From Acanthacorydalis orientalis (taxonomy: Eukaryota > Arthropoda > Insecta > Megaloptera > Corydalidae), in NCBI GenBank assembly GCA_034766995.1, contig CM068319.1, forward strand, positions 23,663,959-23,727,958: 64,000 bases of DNA. The letters run 5' to 3'. Both the position numbers and the translations under genes were made by a program. Under the pieces are notes generated by a model. The model worked only from the letters and a program-made list of their open reading frames with translations, did no database searches and had not been told where the DNA came from. Positions 13,560-24,399 of the stretch are shown here, piece after piece. Within the stretch, counting starts at the first letter, position 1, and every line of letters starts with the position of its first letter.

Positions 13560-13830
13560 TCATCATTGAGCTTTGTGACTCCACGATTGAACCAATTCAG
13601 TGAACATTAACTAAATTTGATAATAATATGTTTTTCGTTCTCAGACGAGCCGGATACGAATTATTGTCACGGGCCGGATTATATATAACCACATCCTTTC
13701 CTAAGGCAATTTTATACTCACATATAGTGTGAAACCACAAAAAATTAAGAGCGATGTCGAAAAAAATTTCAGCAGGTTGCAAACCGCAGTATTGTAAATT
13801 GGTTAATTAAATTTTATAGTAATGTACCGG
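13560..13830. other. G+C-richer island with GGGCCGGATT motif
   Basis: A balanced segment containing GAGCCGGATACG and, at about 13665, CACGGGCCGGATTATATATAAC. The string GGGCCGGATT also ends the hAT-like relic on the minus strand at 58,011-58,021, and CCGGATTATATATAAC recurs at about 46,731. A 61-codon minus frame (13,597-13,782) crosses it but has no recognised motif. It could be a terminus of a degraded DNA transposon. Confidence 0.35.
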
Positions 13831-14465
13831 CTGAGATACGAATATATTGTTAACTAAAATTAAATACGCTGTGGTATTAGTGTATAATAAAAAGTTACTT
13901 AATTGTTATTAAATTATTTTTTTATGTTGCGTTCTAATTTTTAATTTTAATGCTGTTGTTCAAACCTAAGTTATGTTCGTAGTAAAAATTTCATAATATT
14001 TTCACGCTGCTTTTTTCGTCCATTGCGTATTTATTAACTTATAAGAAATGTATTAGCATCTATTCAGATAATATATAAATATTAATGTTTAAAGAATGCG
14101 TCGCGAAAATGTGGCTTCACTAACCCGGATTCTTTCGATCAGAAATGTACATACGATTGAAGTATTTCATTTGGATAGTCTTTTAGATATATAAAACGTA
14201 TTTATATATACAGGTGTCTCTGAAGAGATGCTCCAGTTTTGGGTTAGTCGTTTGACAAGAAATATTATAGGAATATTTTATAGTCTTATAAAATACTATA
14301 TATATATATATATATACTACGAATTTTAATAAATTTAAAAAATCTAATTTTCAAAATTATTTTTAAATATTTTGTAAAATACTTCAAGTTTTGCAAGTCT
14401 TATTTATATTTATTACCATTTTATTTTTATATTATATAAAAGATAACAATTCAATTTATGTCAAA

Positions 14466-14533
<68 letters not shown>

Positions 14534-14869
14534 ATAAGCATTTTCAAGTTAAATATTCTGTTAAAAGTACATTCATATTAAATAAAAAAATGTTGCGTGC
14601 ATGATAAAGTTCATAAATAATAACATTTTCATTTTAAACAAAAAAAAAATAAAAAAATGTATAGAAATAAGAGGTTAATTTTCAAAGAAATAATTATTGC
14701 AAAGGAAAATTCCTAAAATATTTTTTTTATTTTAACATAATTGTAAGTACTTGTTTACTAAATAGATATTTCAAAAAAGGACAAATAAAATTTCCAAAAT
14801 GAATAATTTATAAAAATGAAACAAATATTTTTGATTAAATATATTTATTTTTCACAATGTTTACTATTA
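13831..14869. other. AT-rich spacer with one compound microsatellite
   Basis: A TA-(TG)n array lies at 14,467-14,535. At about 14,210 an ACAGGTGTCTCTGAAGAG string resembles the outer end of some DNA transposons, but no partner end was found. Confidence 0.55.
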
Positions 14870-14950
14870 TTTAAATAGAAAAATCGAGGATTAAGTGATT
14901 AGATTGTGATTAGATAGTAAATTTACACTTTCCAATAAATTTCAACCCAC

Positions 14951-15032
14951 CTTTAAACTGATGTGCAATATTTCAAAATGTACTTCAATATATTGTTATC
15001 CAGCATCATTTAACATCGACTTATCCAATCTT
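14951..15032 (-). ncRNA. Possible non-coding exon, unit 1
   Basis: Read on the minus strand the segment ends in TTTAAAG followed by GTGGGT, a good splice-donor match. The corresponding donors in units 2 (exon end 15,788) and 3 (exon end 16,643) are intact. The only nearby AG that could be an acceptor, ATTAATAG, has a poor pyrimidine tract. All three frames contain stops. The exon call rests mainly on donor conservation between copies. Confidence 0.25.
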
Positions 15033-15182
15033 CTATTAATGGATATTTGTTTAAAGATGAAATCATAATATATATTTATAGTCAATCAGATAATTTTAAT
15101 TGTTTTTATTTCAGCAGATTTCACGATTTAACACTATTATAAAATGAAAAATATTATTTACTTTATATAAATAAATACATGC

Positions 15183-15208
15183 ATATATATATATATATAT
15201 ATATATAT
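15183..15208. repeat. (TA)n array inside tandem unit 1
   Basis: About 26 bp of TA at the homologous position of the longer arrays in units 2 and 3. Confidence 0.9.
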
Positions 15209-15787
15209 ACATTTATACTTGTGTAAAAGTTTTAATATAAATTGAATCCCCATTACTATTATAAAGTTTTAAATGCATATGTATTTCTTATCAGTGATAT
15301 TATATATAAGTAAAAAACATACTAAAATAATTCGTACAATTGCATTGGTACAGTAAACGCATTTTATACTTTTAAAACAAACAGGCATATTGTTTAAATC
15401 TAATTTTTTTGTATTCAAATATATTTCAATAATTATTGTTTTTTTTTTATATCTAGAAACAAATTGTTCTAGAAAAAAAATATTATTGATTGGTTGATTT
15501 CAAAATACAAAGCCCACTTTGCTAAAATTACAATATAAAATACGCTTGTAACAATGGGCATATATAGAATATAATATAAGAAACATGTACATAAAAATGC
15601 ATAAATAATTAAATAAAATAATAAGTAAAAACACAAAAGTATCTTTCATAAATTTCTTTATTAATACATAAATTATTTTATGGATGAAAAAAATTTATTA
15701 ATTTACAATTTCTTGATATTATTGAAGAGAAAAATCAAAGAGTGTGATTAGATTCAAAAAAAGTAAACTTAATAAATTTCCACCCAC

Positions 15788-15868
15788 CTTAAACTGATGT
15801 GCAATATTTCAAAATGTACTTTAATATATTATTATCCAGCATAATTTAACATCGACTTATTCGATCTT
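15788..15868 (-). ncRNA. Possible non-coding exon, unit 2
   Basis: Homologue of the unit 1 segment, with donor sequence TTTAAG then GTGGGTGG. The weak acceptor ATTAATAG is also retained. No coding frame. Confidence 0.25.
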
Positions 15869-16009
15869 CTATTAATGCATATTTATTTCAAGATGAAATC
15901 ATAATATATATTTGTAGTCAGTCAGATAATGTAAACTCTTTTTATTTCAGTAGATTTCACAACACTATTATAAAATGAAAAATATTATTTATTTTATATA
16001 AATAAAAAC

Positions 16010-16014
<5 letters not shown>

Positions 16015-16051
<37 letters not shown>
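16015..16051. repeat. (TA)n array inside tandem unit 2
   Basis: About 37 bp of TA, orthologous in position to the array of unit 1. Confidence 0.9.
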
Positions 16052-16055
<4 letters not shown>

Positions 16056-16642
16056 TCATACTTGTGTGAAAGTTTTAATATAAAGTGAAACCCCATTACT
16101 ATTATAAAGCTTTAAATGCATATTTATTTCTTATCAGTGATATTATATATAAACAAAAAAACATATTTAAATAATTCGTACAATTGCATTGCTACAGTAA
16201 ATGCATTTTATACTTTGAAAACAAAGAGGCATATCGTTTAAATATAATTTTTTTGAATTGCAAAAATATTTCAATAATTATTGTTTTTTTAGATCTAGAA
16301 ATAAATTGTTCTAGAAAGAAAAAAAAGAAATATCATTGATTGGTTGATTTCAAAATATGAAAAACACTTTGCTAAAATCACAATATAAAATACGCTTGTA
16401 ACAATGGGAATACGAGTATATAGAACATAATATAAGAAACATGTATTTAAAAATGTATAAATAATTAAATAAAATAATAAATAAAAACACAAAAGTTTCT
16501 TTCATAAATTTCTTTATTAATACATAAATTATTTTATGGCTGAAAAAAAATATTAGTTTATAATTTCTTGATATTATTAAAAAGAAAAATCAAAGAGTGT
16601 GATTAGATTAAAAAAAATTAAACTTAATAAATTTCCACCCAC

Positions 16643-16725
16643 CTTTAAACTGATGTGTAAATATTTCAAAATGTACTTCAGTATATTATTATCCAGCATC
16701 ATTTAACATCGATTTACTCAATCTT
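16643..16725 (-). ncRNA. Possible non-coding exon, unit 3
   Basis: Homologue of the unit 1 and 2 segments, donor TTTAAAG then GTGGGTGG. No coding frame. Confidence 0.25.
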
Positions 16726-16867
16726 CTATTAATGCATATTTATTTCAAGATGAAATCGTAATATACATTTGTAGTCAGTCAGATAATGTTAACTTTTTAT
16801 TTCAATAGATTTCACAACACTATCATAAAATGAAAAATATTATTTATTTTATATTAATAATGTATGC

Positions 16868-16869
<2 letters not shown>

Positions 16870-16909
<40 letters not shown>
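16870..16909. repeat. (TA)n array inside tandem unit 3
   Basis: About 40 bp of TA, orthologous in position to those of units 1 and 2, followed by an ACACACA step absent from the other two. Confidence 0.9.
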
Positions 16910-16911
<2 letters not shown>

Positions 16912-17007
16912 CACACACATACGTTCAACTTAGATAAATGTTCAAGTATATAGTGAATCCCCATTACTATTTTAAAGCTTTAAATGTATATTTATTTCTT
17001 ATCAGAG

Positions 17008-17013
<6 letters not shown>

Positions 17014-17055
<42 letters not shown>
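17014..17055. repeat. (TA)n array unique to tandem unit 3
   Basis: Where units 1 and 2 have only GATATTATATATAA, unit 3 has about 42 bp of TA. The array therefore arose after the units separated. Confidence 0.9.
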
Positions 17056-17059
<4 letters not shown>

Positions 17060-17465
17060 AACAAGAAAACATTTTAAAATAATTTGTACAATTACATTGG
17101 TACAGTGAAAGCATTTTATACTTTTAAAACAAACAGGCATATTGTTTAAATCTAATTATTTTTCAATTTCAAAAATATTCGAATAATTATTGATTTTTTC
17201 ATATCTAGAAATAAGTTCTTCTAGAAAGAAAAAAACAAATATTGTTGATTGGTTGATTTCAAAATATAACGTGCAATATGTTAAAATCACAATATAAAAT
17301 ACGTTTTGTATTAATGGACATATATAGAATATAACAAAAGAATACATGTATATATAGAAATGCATAAATAATTAAATAGAATAATAATAAAAATACAATT
17401 TTTTTAATATATTTCTTTATTAATACATAAATTATTTTATAGCTGAAAAAAATTTATTAAACATA

Positions 17466-18019
17466 TAATTTTATAATAAAACAAGTGAAATAAAACCGTT
17501 TTATACATATAATCAGAACCAATATAAAAATTCAATGTATAAAAATTATTTACACTCACCTTATTTTGTAATGTGAACTATTAACAACAGATTTTTCTTA
17601 ATTAAATAAATATTATCTGATAATAAAGTGGTCACAAATATTATTGAAACCTCTTGTATAGACAAACACACAATATTCTGAAAAGAAAAAATATATTTTG
17701 TAATAACTACAACTTTATAGAACTATTAACAGCCATTTACTTAGGAAAACATTTATATTAATTTCTGTAAATAAATAATAAAATGCTAATTTTTTGATCA
17801 AAATATATCACATATACAACTTATATTGCAAAATATAAACATTCTTATATCTAATCATATGATTATATTAACTACACAGAAAATATGCATATAATAATTA
17901 TAAAAATATCATTGTTACAATAATAGTAAGTAATTTATTCATTCCACACACACACACACTCATACATACACACATAGTCATTAAAATATTAAAAATATAT
18001 TGGAATAGTGTATTAAGTA
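17466..18019. other. Link between the two tandem arrays
   Basis: Non-repeated AT-rich DNA holding the minus-strand exon candidate 17,560-17,677 and a short (CA)n run near 17,946-17,961. Confidence 0.6.
17560..17677 (-). ncRNA. Splice-bounded exon candidate, probably non-coding
   Basis: On the minus strand a strong acceptor (TTTTTTCTTTTCAG) precedes 17,677 and a strong donor (ATAAG then GTGAGTGTAA) follows 17,560, giving a 118-nt exon. One frame is open for 38 codons and meets TAA just before the donor; the other two have early stops. The exon is therefore most likely part of a long non-coding RNA, or less likely a terminal coding exon with a spliced 3' untranslated region. The duplicated candidates at 18.2 and 18.7 kb lie upstream on the same strand and the 845-bp units downstream. 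Confidence 0.4.
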
Positions 18020-18218
18020 TTATTAAAAAAAGTAATATTTAATACAGAACTATTTATTTATATTTTCATAATTATTTTTGAAATATGTATATTCGTTTTC
18101 TTAATACTTGTATAATGCATGTATACAATGTTTAAACAATTGAACACAATACATATTTCTATTGCAGTGCACTTATTAATATAAGGAATTAAATTTATGT
18201 TAAATCATTACGACATAC

Positions 18219-18349
18219 CTTTTGTTTTTGATTCAAGAGAAGCAGGTTAATTCAATTCTAACAAATATGTTTTTTCTAATAATGAAATAATTTATTATTT
18301 AGCAGCACAATGTACGCAGAAACGATAGACACACAGGCGTCACTAATTT
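18219..18349 (-). ncRNA. Duplicated exon candidate, copy 1
   Basis: On the minus strand TTTGTTTATTTCTAG precedes 18,349 and CAAAAG then GTATGTCG follows 18,219, giving a 131-nt segment with consensus splice sites. All frames have stops, so it is non-coding if real. The G+C-rich CACGCGTAGCGC core lies about 50 bp upstream of its acceptor side and could be promoter sequence, in which case the segment may be part of a first exon rather than an internal one. Confidence 0.35.
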
Positions 18350-18712
18350 CTAGAAATAAACAAATGAACGTTGTTTATTTTTTAATTTCTATACACAGCA
18401 CGCGTAGCGCTACTAGTATTGAATATGAAGCATTGCACATTTGTTTTATATTAATAATTAATTAATTATTTTTTTTTGTTAAAATATATTAAATATTCAT
18501 TTATATTATAATATTAAAAAAAGTAATATTGAAAAAATACAGAACCATGTATTTATATTTTCATAATAATTTTTGAAATATTACATTCGTTTTTGAGGTA
18601 TTTGTATAATACCTGTATACAATGTTTAAACAATTGAACACAATACATATTTCTATTGCAGTGCACTTATTACTATAAGGAATTAAATTTATGATAAATC
18701 ATTATGACATAC

Positions 18713-18843
18713 CTTTTGTTTTTGATTCAAGAGAAGCAGGTTAATTCAAATCTAACAAATATGTTTTTTCTAATAATCAAATAATTTATTATTGAGCAGC
18801 ATAATGTACGTAGAAACGATAGACACACAGGCGTCACTAATTT
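18713..18843 (-). ncRNA. Duplicated exon candidate, copy 2
   Basis: Exact counterpart of copy 1, 494 bp away, with both splice-site matches intact (TTTATTTCTAG acceptor; CAAAAG then GTATGTCA donor). Confidence 0.35.
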
Positions 18844-19041
18844 CTAGAAATAAACAAATGAACGTTGTTTATTTTTTAATTTCTATACACAGCACGCGTA
18901 GCGCTAATAGTATTGAATATGAAGCATTACACATTTGTTTTATATTAATAATTAATTAATATAATTGTTTTTTTTTTGTTAAAATATATTAAATATTCAT
19001 TTATATTATATTATTAAATGTGTAATTAATATGTATGTATG

Positions 19042-19075
<34 letters not shown>

Positions 19076-19154
19076 AATCATGGAAAAGGCCTTTATCGAG
19101 CAGTGGAACGACAAAGGCTGCTACTGTTGCTGCTGCTGCTGATGATAATGATTC

Positions 19155-19155
<1 letters not shown>
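19076..19155 (+). mobile_element. RTE-type LINE, 3' terminal fragment
   Basis: From 19,080 the frame reads MEKAFIEQWNDKG, then Cys/Tyr codons from a (TGC)n run, ending at TGA 19,140 and continuing as TGATAATGA. This matches the widespread 3' end of RTE-like non-LTR retrotransposons, where the protein ends near E-E-A-F-V-Q-Q-W and a GATGAT microsatellite forms the tail. Only the last ~80 bp remain, as expected of 5'-truncated target-primed insertion. It is flanked by TA arrays on both sides (19,047-19,074 and 19,158-19,212), so it appears to have inserted into a TA microsatellite. Confidence 0.75.

Positions 19156-19157
<2 letters not shown>

Positions 19158-19212
<55 letters not shown>
19158..19212. 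repeat. (TA)n microsatellite abutting the LINE tail
   Basis: About 55 bp of TA directly after the LINE GATGATAATGATT tail. Together with 19,047-19,074 it brackets the insertion. Confidence 0.9.
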
Positions 19213-19217
<5 letters not shown>

Positions 19218-20895
19218 CAGAATTGTATATAAATTTAATAAAAGATGTTCTCTATTTTATCTTTAATATTTAATTTAACAAATTAAATGTTAAATAAATT
19301 TGTTTTGAAATTATATTTGTAAAATTTTGTATTTTGGTCTATAAAAGAAAATATTTTATATATTTCATTCAATAATTATATAAAATGTTATTTAATATGT
19401 CTCGAATATTTCTAAATGTAAAATATTGTTGTAAATGTTGCAAAAATGAACATCTGAATGACAACTTCGAACCTATGAACTGTTTGATTAGAAAGTTATT
19501 TTCCTAATTGGCTATTCAATGCAGTTGATTTAACGCTTTATAATATACGACAATCATTTGTGTGTAACATAATATATGATTAAAAAAATAAATATTTTTA
19601 TTGAAGGCTTTTATATTTATAAAAATTTAAAAAAATAAATATTTATAAATTTGAAGAATAAAAAAAACGGTCCGGTAATATCGTTGAAATGTATAATAAT
19701 ATGTAATAAATTTTGTGGTGAATAGATTTCTAGCAAAAATTGAAATGCATGAACTCGCAAATTCAGTAAGTGTAAATAAGTTTACAGTAAATACACAATC
19801 TGCGAGTTGCAGTAGATAGTAAAATCACGATATTCTAAAAATATATGTATATTGATAATTTATTCAATGATTGTTTTATATGCATAACAACTTATATATT
19901 ATAGTGTTATGTATAATCAACAACTAGTCTTGTAGTGTTACTTTTTTACTTTTTGCGGAATTACTAGTTATATATAACATCATGGAATATTATCATAGTT
20001 CTACACATACTCATGAAGGATTAATCTATCCGGCATTATATCCTCATGTGTTAATGTATGGAGTTAATTTCATTTATATACAGTTTTATGGTCCATATAT
20101 TACACTCTTTAGATACAGTCTAGCTGTATTTTAAAAATTATATTTAGTTGATGAACTAATTCACGCAATTTGATTTAAAATAAATTCCAATTAAAAGAAG
20201 AACTAAACCCAAACATTGTATTAGTGTAATATTATTTCAGAGAAATATAAAAAAGTAAGTGAATAAATATGGAATATTTGCGAAACTGAAAAATACTTTT
20301 TTTAAGTTAGAGTATTGTATGCCAATTTGTTTGATTTATTTCAATTTTAAATTTCAGATTTAAAATTTTAATTAATGTATTATTATTTAACGTAAACTAT
20401 TATGGAATTAATAAATTTTAAAATTAAAAATAATATTCTACATGAAAACTGAATGCTCTTAAATAAATGAAATATTTTCGATTGTAAATAAAACATGAAA
20501 AGACTTCAAATAATTTTCATTTTTTTTAAAAAAATCACTTTAATTAAAAGAAAATTTAAAAATGAACACTTATGCGTCTTTTTTTAATAGAAAGTAAAAT
20601 CAATTTTTAATAAAGTTCATTATATTTCATTATATTAAAGCTTTAGAAAGTATAATTTTTCTTTGTCTTTTGTAATTTCGAGTTCATATTTCTTACATAT
20701 ATGTGAAAATGTGAACAATAGTTTAAAAATATGTCGATATGATTAATAAATACTTATATCCAGAACTATTTCTTTGTATTTTTAGAATAACCGCTAAAAA
20801 TAATTACTTTCTATGAGAGTTGACGTTTAGTTTACGGCTGTCAATCATGATTTTCCATTTTCTTAGTTTAAAAGTATATAATGTGTGTTCATTCG

Positions 20896-20957
20896 TGTGT
20901 GTATTTGGATATTAAAATAAAAATGTATTTCCGTATACATATATATATATATATATT
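20896..20957 (+). repeat. Short dispersed repeat, copy 1, ending in (TA)n
   Basis: The string around GGATATTAAAATAAAAATG followed by TATTTCCGTATACATATATA recurs at 22,031-22,096 with very few differences. Both copies run directly into a TA array. Confidence 0.8.
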
Positions 20958-22030
20958 ATTTTGTCTATTTATAATTATAATTTTCTATTTTTATAATTAT
21001 ATTCTTGTTTCTAGTTAATTGATATTAAGTTTATAATGTAGACAAAGTAATGTCTTTATTTAAGATTATTTATTTGTAGATACATAATTGATGGTTTTGC
21101 TTTAATTAATATAATTTTTATTACATTAAAAATAATTTTAAAGGATACTGCATTGTTCATAATAATAATAATTGAAATCAAATATTCTTAAATCGGAAAA
21201 CTTAGTATCAGAGGACGGATTGGGAACAATATTTTAATTTTTGTTTATTTTTTTTCAATTTGTTTTTCAAATACTTTATTTATAACATAAACATTTGTTT
21301 CGTTTCTTGATTCTAGTAATTTAATACTTACTAAATTTATATTACGTTATGCATAGTTGGATTATAATATATATGTATGTTAAGGTTTTTACCCAAAAAG
21401 TGGTTCTGTAAAGCTGAAGATCCTGTACACAAGTGTGTATGTGCAAACTTAATCACGGTGGCGTTGTTTGTGTACCAGTTTCCTACGTCTAATATATTAC
21501 AAATGATAATATATGAAACTATTCTTTTACAGTTGCATGGATTGATGAATTGAACTAATTGATATATTGTTTTTGAATGTAAATATTTCATAGTCATTAA
21601 TTTTAATTACTGATTATATTGTATAAGTAGAAGAATTTTATTGATATCTTTCGTTACGTGTGAATAATCGCTTTCGGTTTTTGCATATAGAGTTTTCTGA
21701 AACGTTATTTATATGAAAATCAATCAAATGATTAATACGATGAATTACTAGTGATATAAAAATAGAATGATTGATAAGTTTCTCTTGTATTATACTAGAA
21801 AGCGGTCCGGTTGTTGACACACGTTTTAGCAATTTATAATTAACACGCGTATACCCACACACACACATAACAAACATGCAATTACACAAATATAAATACA
21901 TACATATACTTACACGCATACATACATACAACACACATTCATACACATGTGTGATATTCATAAGATTCTATAATGTTAGAAAAGGTGTATGAAATTATGG
22001 AATTGTTAGGTAATAATTTTCACTGTAGCA

Positions 22031-22068
22031 CGTGTATTCGGATATCAAAATAAAAATGTATTTCCGTA

Positions 22069-22099
<31 letters not shown>

Positions 22100-22108
22100 A
22101 TGCATGTA

Positions 22109-22160
<52 letters not shown>

Positions 22161-22171
22161 TGCATGTATGC

Positions 22172-22200
<29 letters not shown>
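22031..22200 (+). repeat. Dispersed repeat copy 2 and duplicated TA/ATGCATGTATGCAT block
   Basis: After the second copy of the 20.9 kb segment, a block made of TA repeats plus AATTATGCATGTATGCAT occurs twice (near 22,094 and 22,155, about 61 bp apart). This looks like slippage or unequal exchange inside the array. Confidence 0.8.
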
Positions 22201-22202
<2 letters not shown>

Positions 22203-22318
22203 CATAAGGTATCTTGTATGACTTAAATAGGCAATATCTGGTATTAAGTAAGAAACAAAAATGAATGTTAATTTTTTTGTAGGCAATTATTTGACTGGGT
22301 TCTTTAAAATAAACAATA

Positions 22319-22320
22319 TT

Positions 22321-22354
<34 letters not shown>

Positions 22355-22395
22355 AATGTGTATATATAAATGTGTATATATATATATATACAAAT
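22319..22395. repeat. Interrupted (TA)n with duplicated TAAATGTG steps
   Basis: TA array with two TATATAAATGTG repeats. Confidence 0.85.
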
Positions 22396-22860
22396 ATATG
22401 CATGCATATACAAATATAGTAAGCTTAATTACTAAGATAAAATGAATTATAAGAAGTAATTTGGTAAAGAACGGAGTATGTAATCATAGAAGTTATTAAA
22501 GAATTAGAATTAAATTAATTTTTGAATAATTAAGATTAATAATAAATTTGTAATTTTATCTTATTCAGTCTTTTGGTGGTCGTTTTTAATAATCGTTCTT
22601 GGTTTTTATGACCAACTACAACGTAGGCTCTATTTTCGGTAAATTGCTTTCTTGTTTTATTGTGAAAAATGTTTGACATTCAATTTTTTTAATTTAAAAC
22701 TAATTATTCATAAAAATACATTGTTCAGAAGATAAATTTGAAATTTAAATACATAAATTTCTCATTTTTAATAATTGATTTTATATATCGTTAGCATGTT
22801 ACTTCAGATAAATTAAATTTGAATATTAAAACATTTGTTGGTGTTTTTCTGTTATTCTCT

Positions 22861-22883
22861 CCTCCCCCCTCTCTCTCTCTCTT
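22861..22883. repeat. (CT)n pyrimidine tract
   Basis: CTCCTCCCCCCTCTCTCTCTCTCT, a polypyrimidine run that is unusual in this AT-rich setting and able to form triplex DNA. Confidence 0.9.
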
Positions 22884-24399
22884 TATAAATCCGATTTTAA
22901 TAACGAAATAATTATTTTGTATATCAATTATAATTAAGACAATGATGAACTAAATTTTATTTAATTATTAATGCGATTTTATTTTTTATTTAATTATTAA
23001 TGCGAAGCACACAGAAAATATTTTTTTATAATAATAAAAACAGTAAAGTTTGATACAATGGACTAACATGTATTCATGATTATCCATTTTGATTTATATG
23101 GAAAAAATATTTGCAGAAGTTTAATTAGTAATATATTTTCATCCCATCTTTATTTTTATACTGTGTAAACTTTTCTACTTGTTTAATAATTTAATTAAGA
23201 AAATATGTGAAACACTTAAATATGTTTTACAATTTTGTTTTTTAAAAATTAATATTTGAACTACATTAATTATTATATCATTATTTGAGGTACAATATGT
23301 TCTCTTAAAAACAGTTATAAGTGAATTGTGATTATAATTATAAAATCGAATATGGGCGTTAATGATCTTAGCCGTTGACGTGCAATAAGACTCTAAATAT
23401 CAACAACATTAAATCAAATTGCTGAATAATTTTTAAAATTATGTTTGCGTTCCGAATTTATTCTTAAAAAAATTAGTGATTCTTTATCTATAGTGATTTT
23501 TAATTGAAAATATATTTTTCTCAGTGGTTATAAAATATTAAAGTTTAAAGTTAAATTTGGGATTGATGGTCGCGTTGACAACCAGGTTTGTTAGCGCTCC
23601 AGTAAACATATTTTGATATTAATCGTTGATATAAAGTGGGAAAATCCCGTATGATTAATGCAGAAAATGAAAATCTATTTTATATTTTAAGATTTAATCG
23701 TATTCAAAGACATTCCGCACTAGATAAAAATATAAATATATCAGCATAAACAAGAACGAATATACAAAAAAAGGGTTTTAATTTGTATATAATTATATTA
23801 TATCATTTTTGAGAATATACAAAAATTATTTTTTTGTCATGTAATTGAATATTTTTCAAAGAAAATAAATAATCAATTTTGGGTCCTACAGGCCTTTTTT
23901 TGTATTATATTTGTTTTTTGTATGTGTTTTTATTAGTTGAGTGTTAATAGTACTTAAGTAGTCGTTTTTTGAATATACCTAATACAAATAACATACATTG
24001 TATTAATCCAAAATTTATAAACAATACAATTTTTATTTATATGAAATAAAAGTTGCTATATACCTAAAAATATTTTTCTATATCCAGTACTTTAGTTTTG
24101 GTCTCAGATTTCAAATATTTTTGAACAATTTACTTTCTTAAAACAACAAAGCGTTGCAGGTGCATTTATAGTGATTGTTTAAATAACTGAATACATATTC
24201 TTATTTTTCTGCTGCATAAAAAAAAACATAATAAACAAAGATCAAAATACAGAATGATTGATCGAAACTGTCGAGTCATACATTAAGTAAATTAAAGAAA
24301 ATAAAAACGTGAAGAGAAATTATTATAGAAAAAGAAATTATTAATCTATAAAGTGAATTATTACGAGTGTTCTTCAAATACAATTTGACGCATGAATTA
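22884..24399. other. AT-rich spacer, no gene seen
   Basis: Small G+C-richer patches occur near 23,345-23,400 and 23,570-23,605 (GATGGTCGCGTTGACAACC). Neither is long enough to classify. A TTTAATTATTAATGCGA string is directly repeated at 22,959 and 22,988. Confidence 0.5.

Larger units (their letters stand above)
14870..17465. repeat. Three tandem copies of an ~840-855 bp unit
   Basis: Anchor strings repeat in order in three units. The CCACCCACCTTTAAACTG anchor lies near 14,943, 15,780 and 16,635, giving offsets of 837 and 855 bp. Shared landmarks are CAGCATNATTTAACATCGA, TTTTATTTCA before AGATTTCAC, a TA array, CCCCATTACTATT, TTGATTGGTTGATTTC, and TTTCTTTATTAATACATAAAT closing the unit. Units 2 and 3 look closer to each other than to unit 1, which has a divergent start. 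The copies keep the same orientation and landmark order, differ by many substitutions and small indels, and are old. No unit has a long coding frame. Confidence 0.9.
18020..19007. repeat. Two tandem copies of a 494-bp unit, recent
   Basis: The copies (about 18,020-18,513 and 18,514-19,007) are nearly identical. GCACGCGTAGCGCT occurs at 18,398 and again 494 bp later; GTTAAACAATTGAACACAAT-type blocks and GATAGACACACAGGCGTCAC repeat at the same offset. Differences are few: a short insertion and scattered substitutions. The duplication is much younger than the neighbouring triple array. G+C is locally raised around the CACGCGTAGCGC core. Confidence 0.93.
19213..22860. other. AT-rich spacer with duplicated TA-linked segments
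   Basis: No gene is supported. Minus frames at 21,337-21,597 (86 codons) and 21,638-21,961 (107 codons) lie in slightly less AT-rich DNA but show no motif; the second is partly a CACACA/CATA repeat. The paired 45-bp segment and the 22.08-22.20 kb duplication are listed separately. Confidence 0.5.

Noticed and set aside
14205..14260. ACAGGTGTCTCTGAAGAG as a DNA transposon end
   Set aside because: No matching inverted partner or target duplication found by eye.
16295..17365. Minus frames 16,295-16,492 and 17,156-17,365 as duplicated genes
   Set aside because: They are homologous only because the DNA unit is tandemly repeated; the protein frames diverge and unit 1 does not keep the frame.
19031..19273. 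Overlapping 75-80 codon plus frames
   Set aside because: They read the TA arrays and the LINE tail out of frame; the true element is only the ~80-bp RTE 3' end.
21337..21961. Minus frames of 86 and 107 codons as genes
   Set aside because: Varied composition in part, but no recognisable motif; the second contains CACACA and CATA repeats. Kept as unsupported.
21995..22413. Minus frames of 68 and 122 codons
   Set aside because: Tyr-Ile repeats from TA and ATGCAT arrays.
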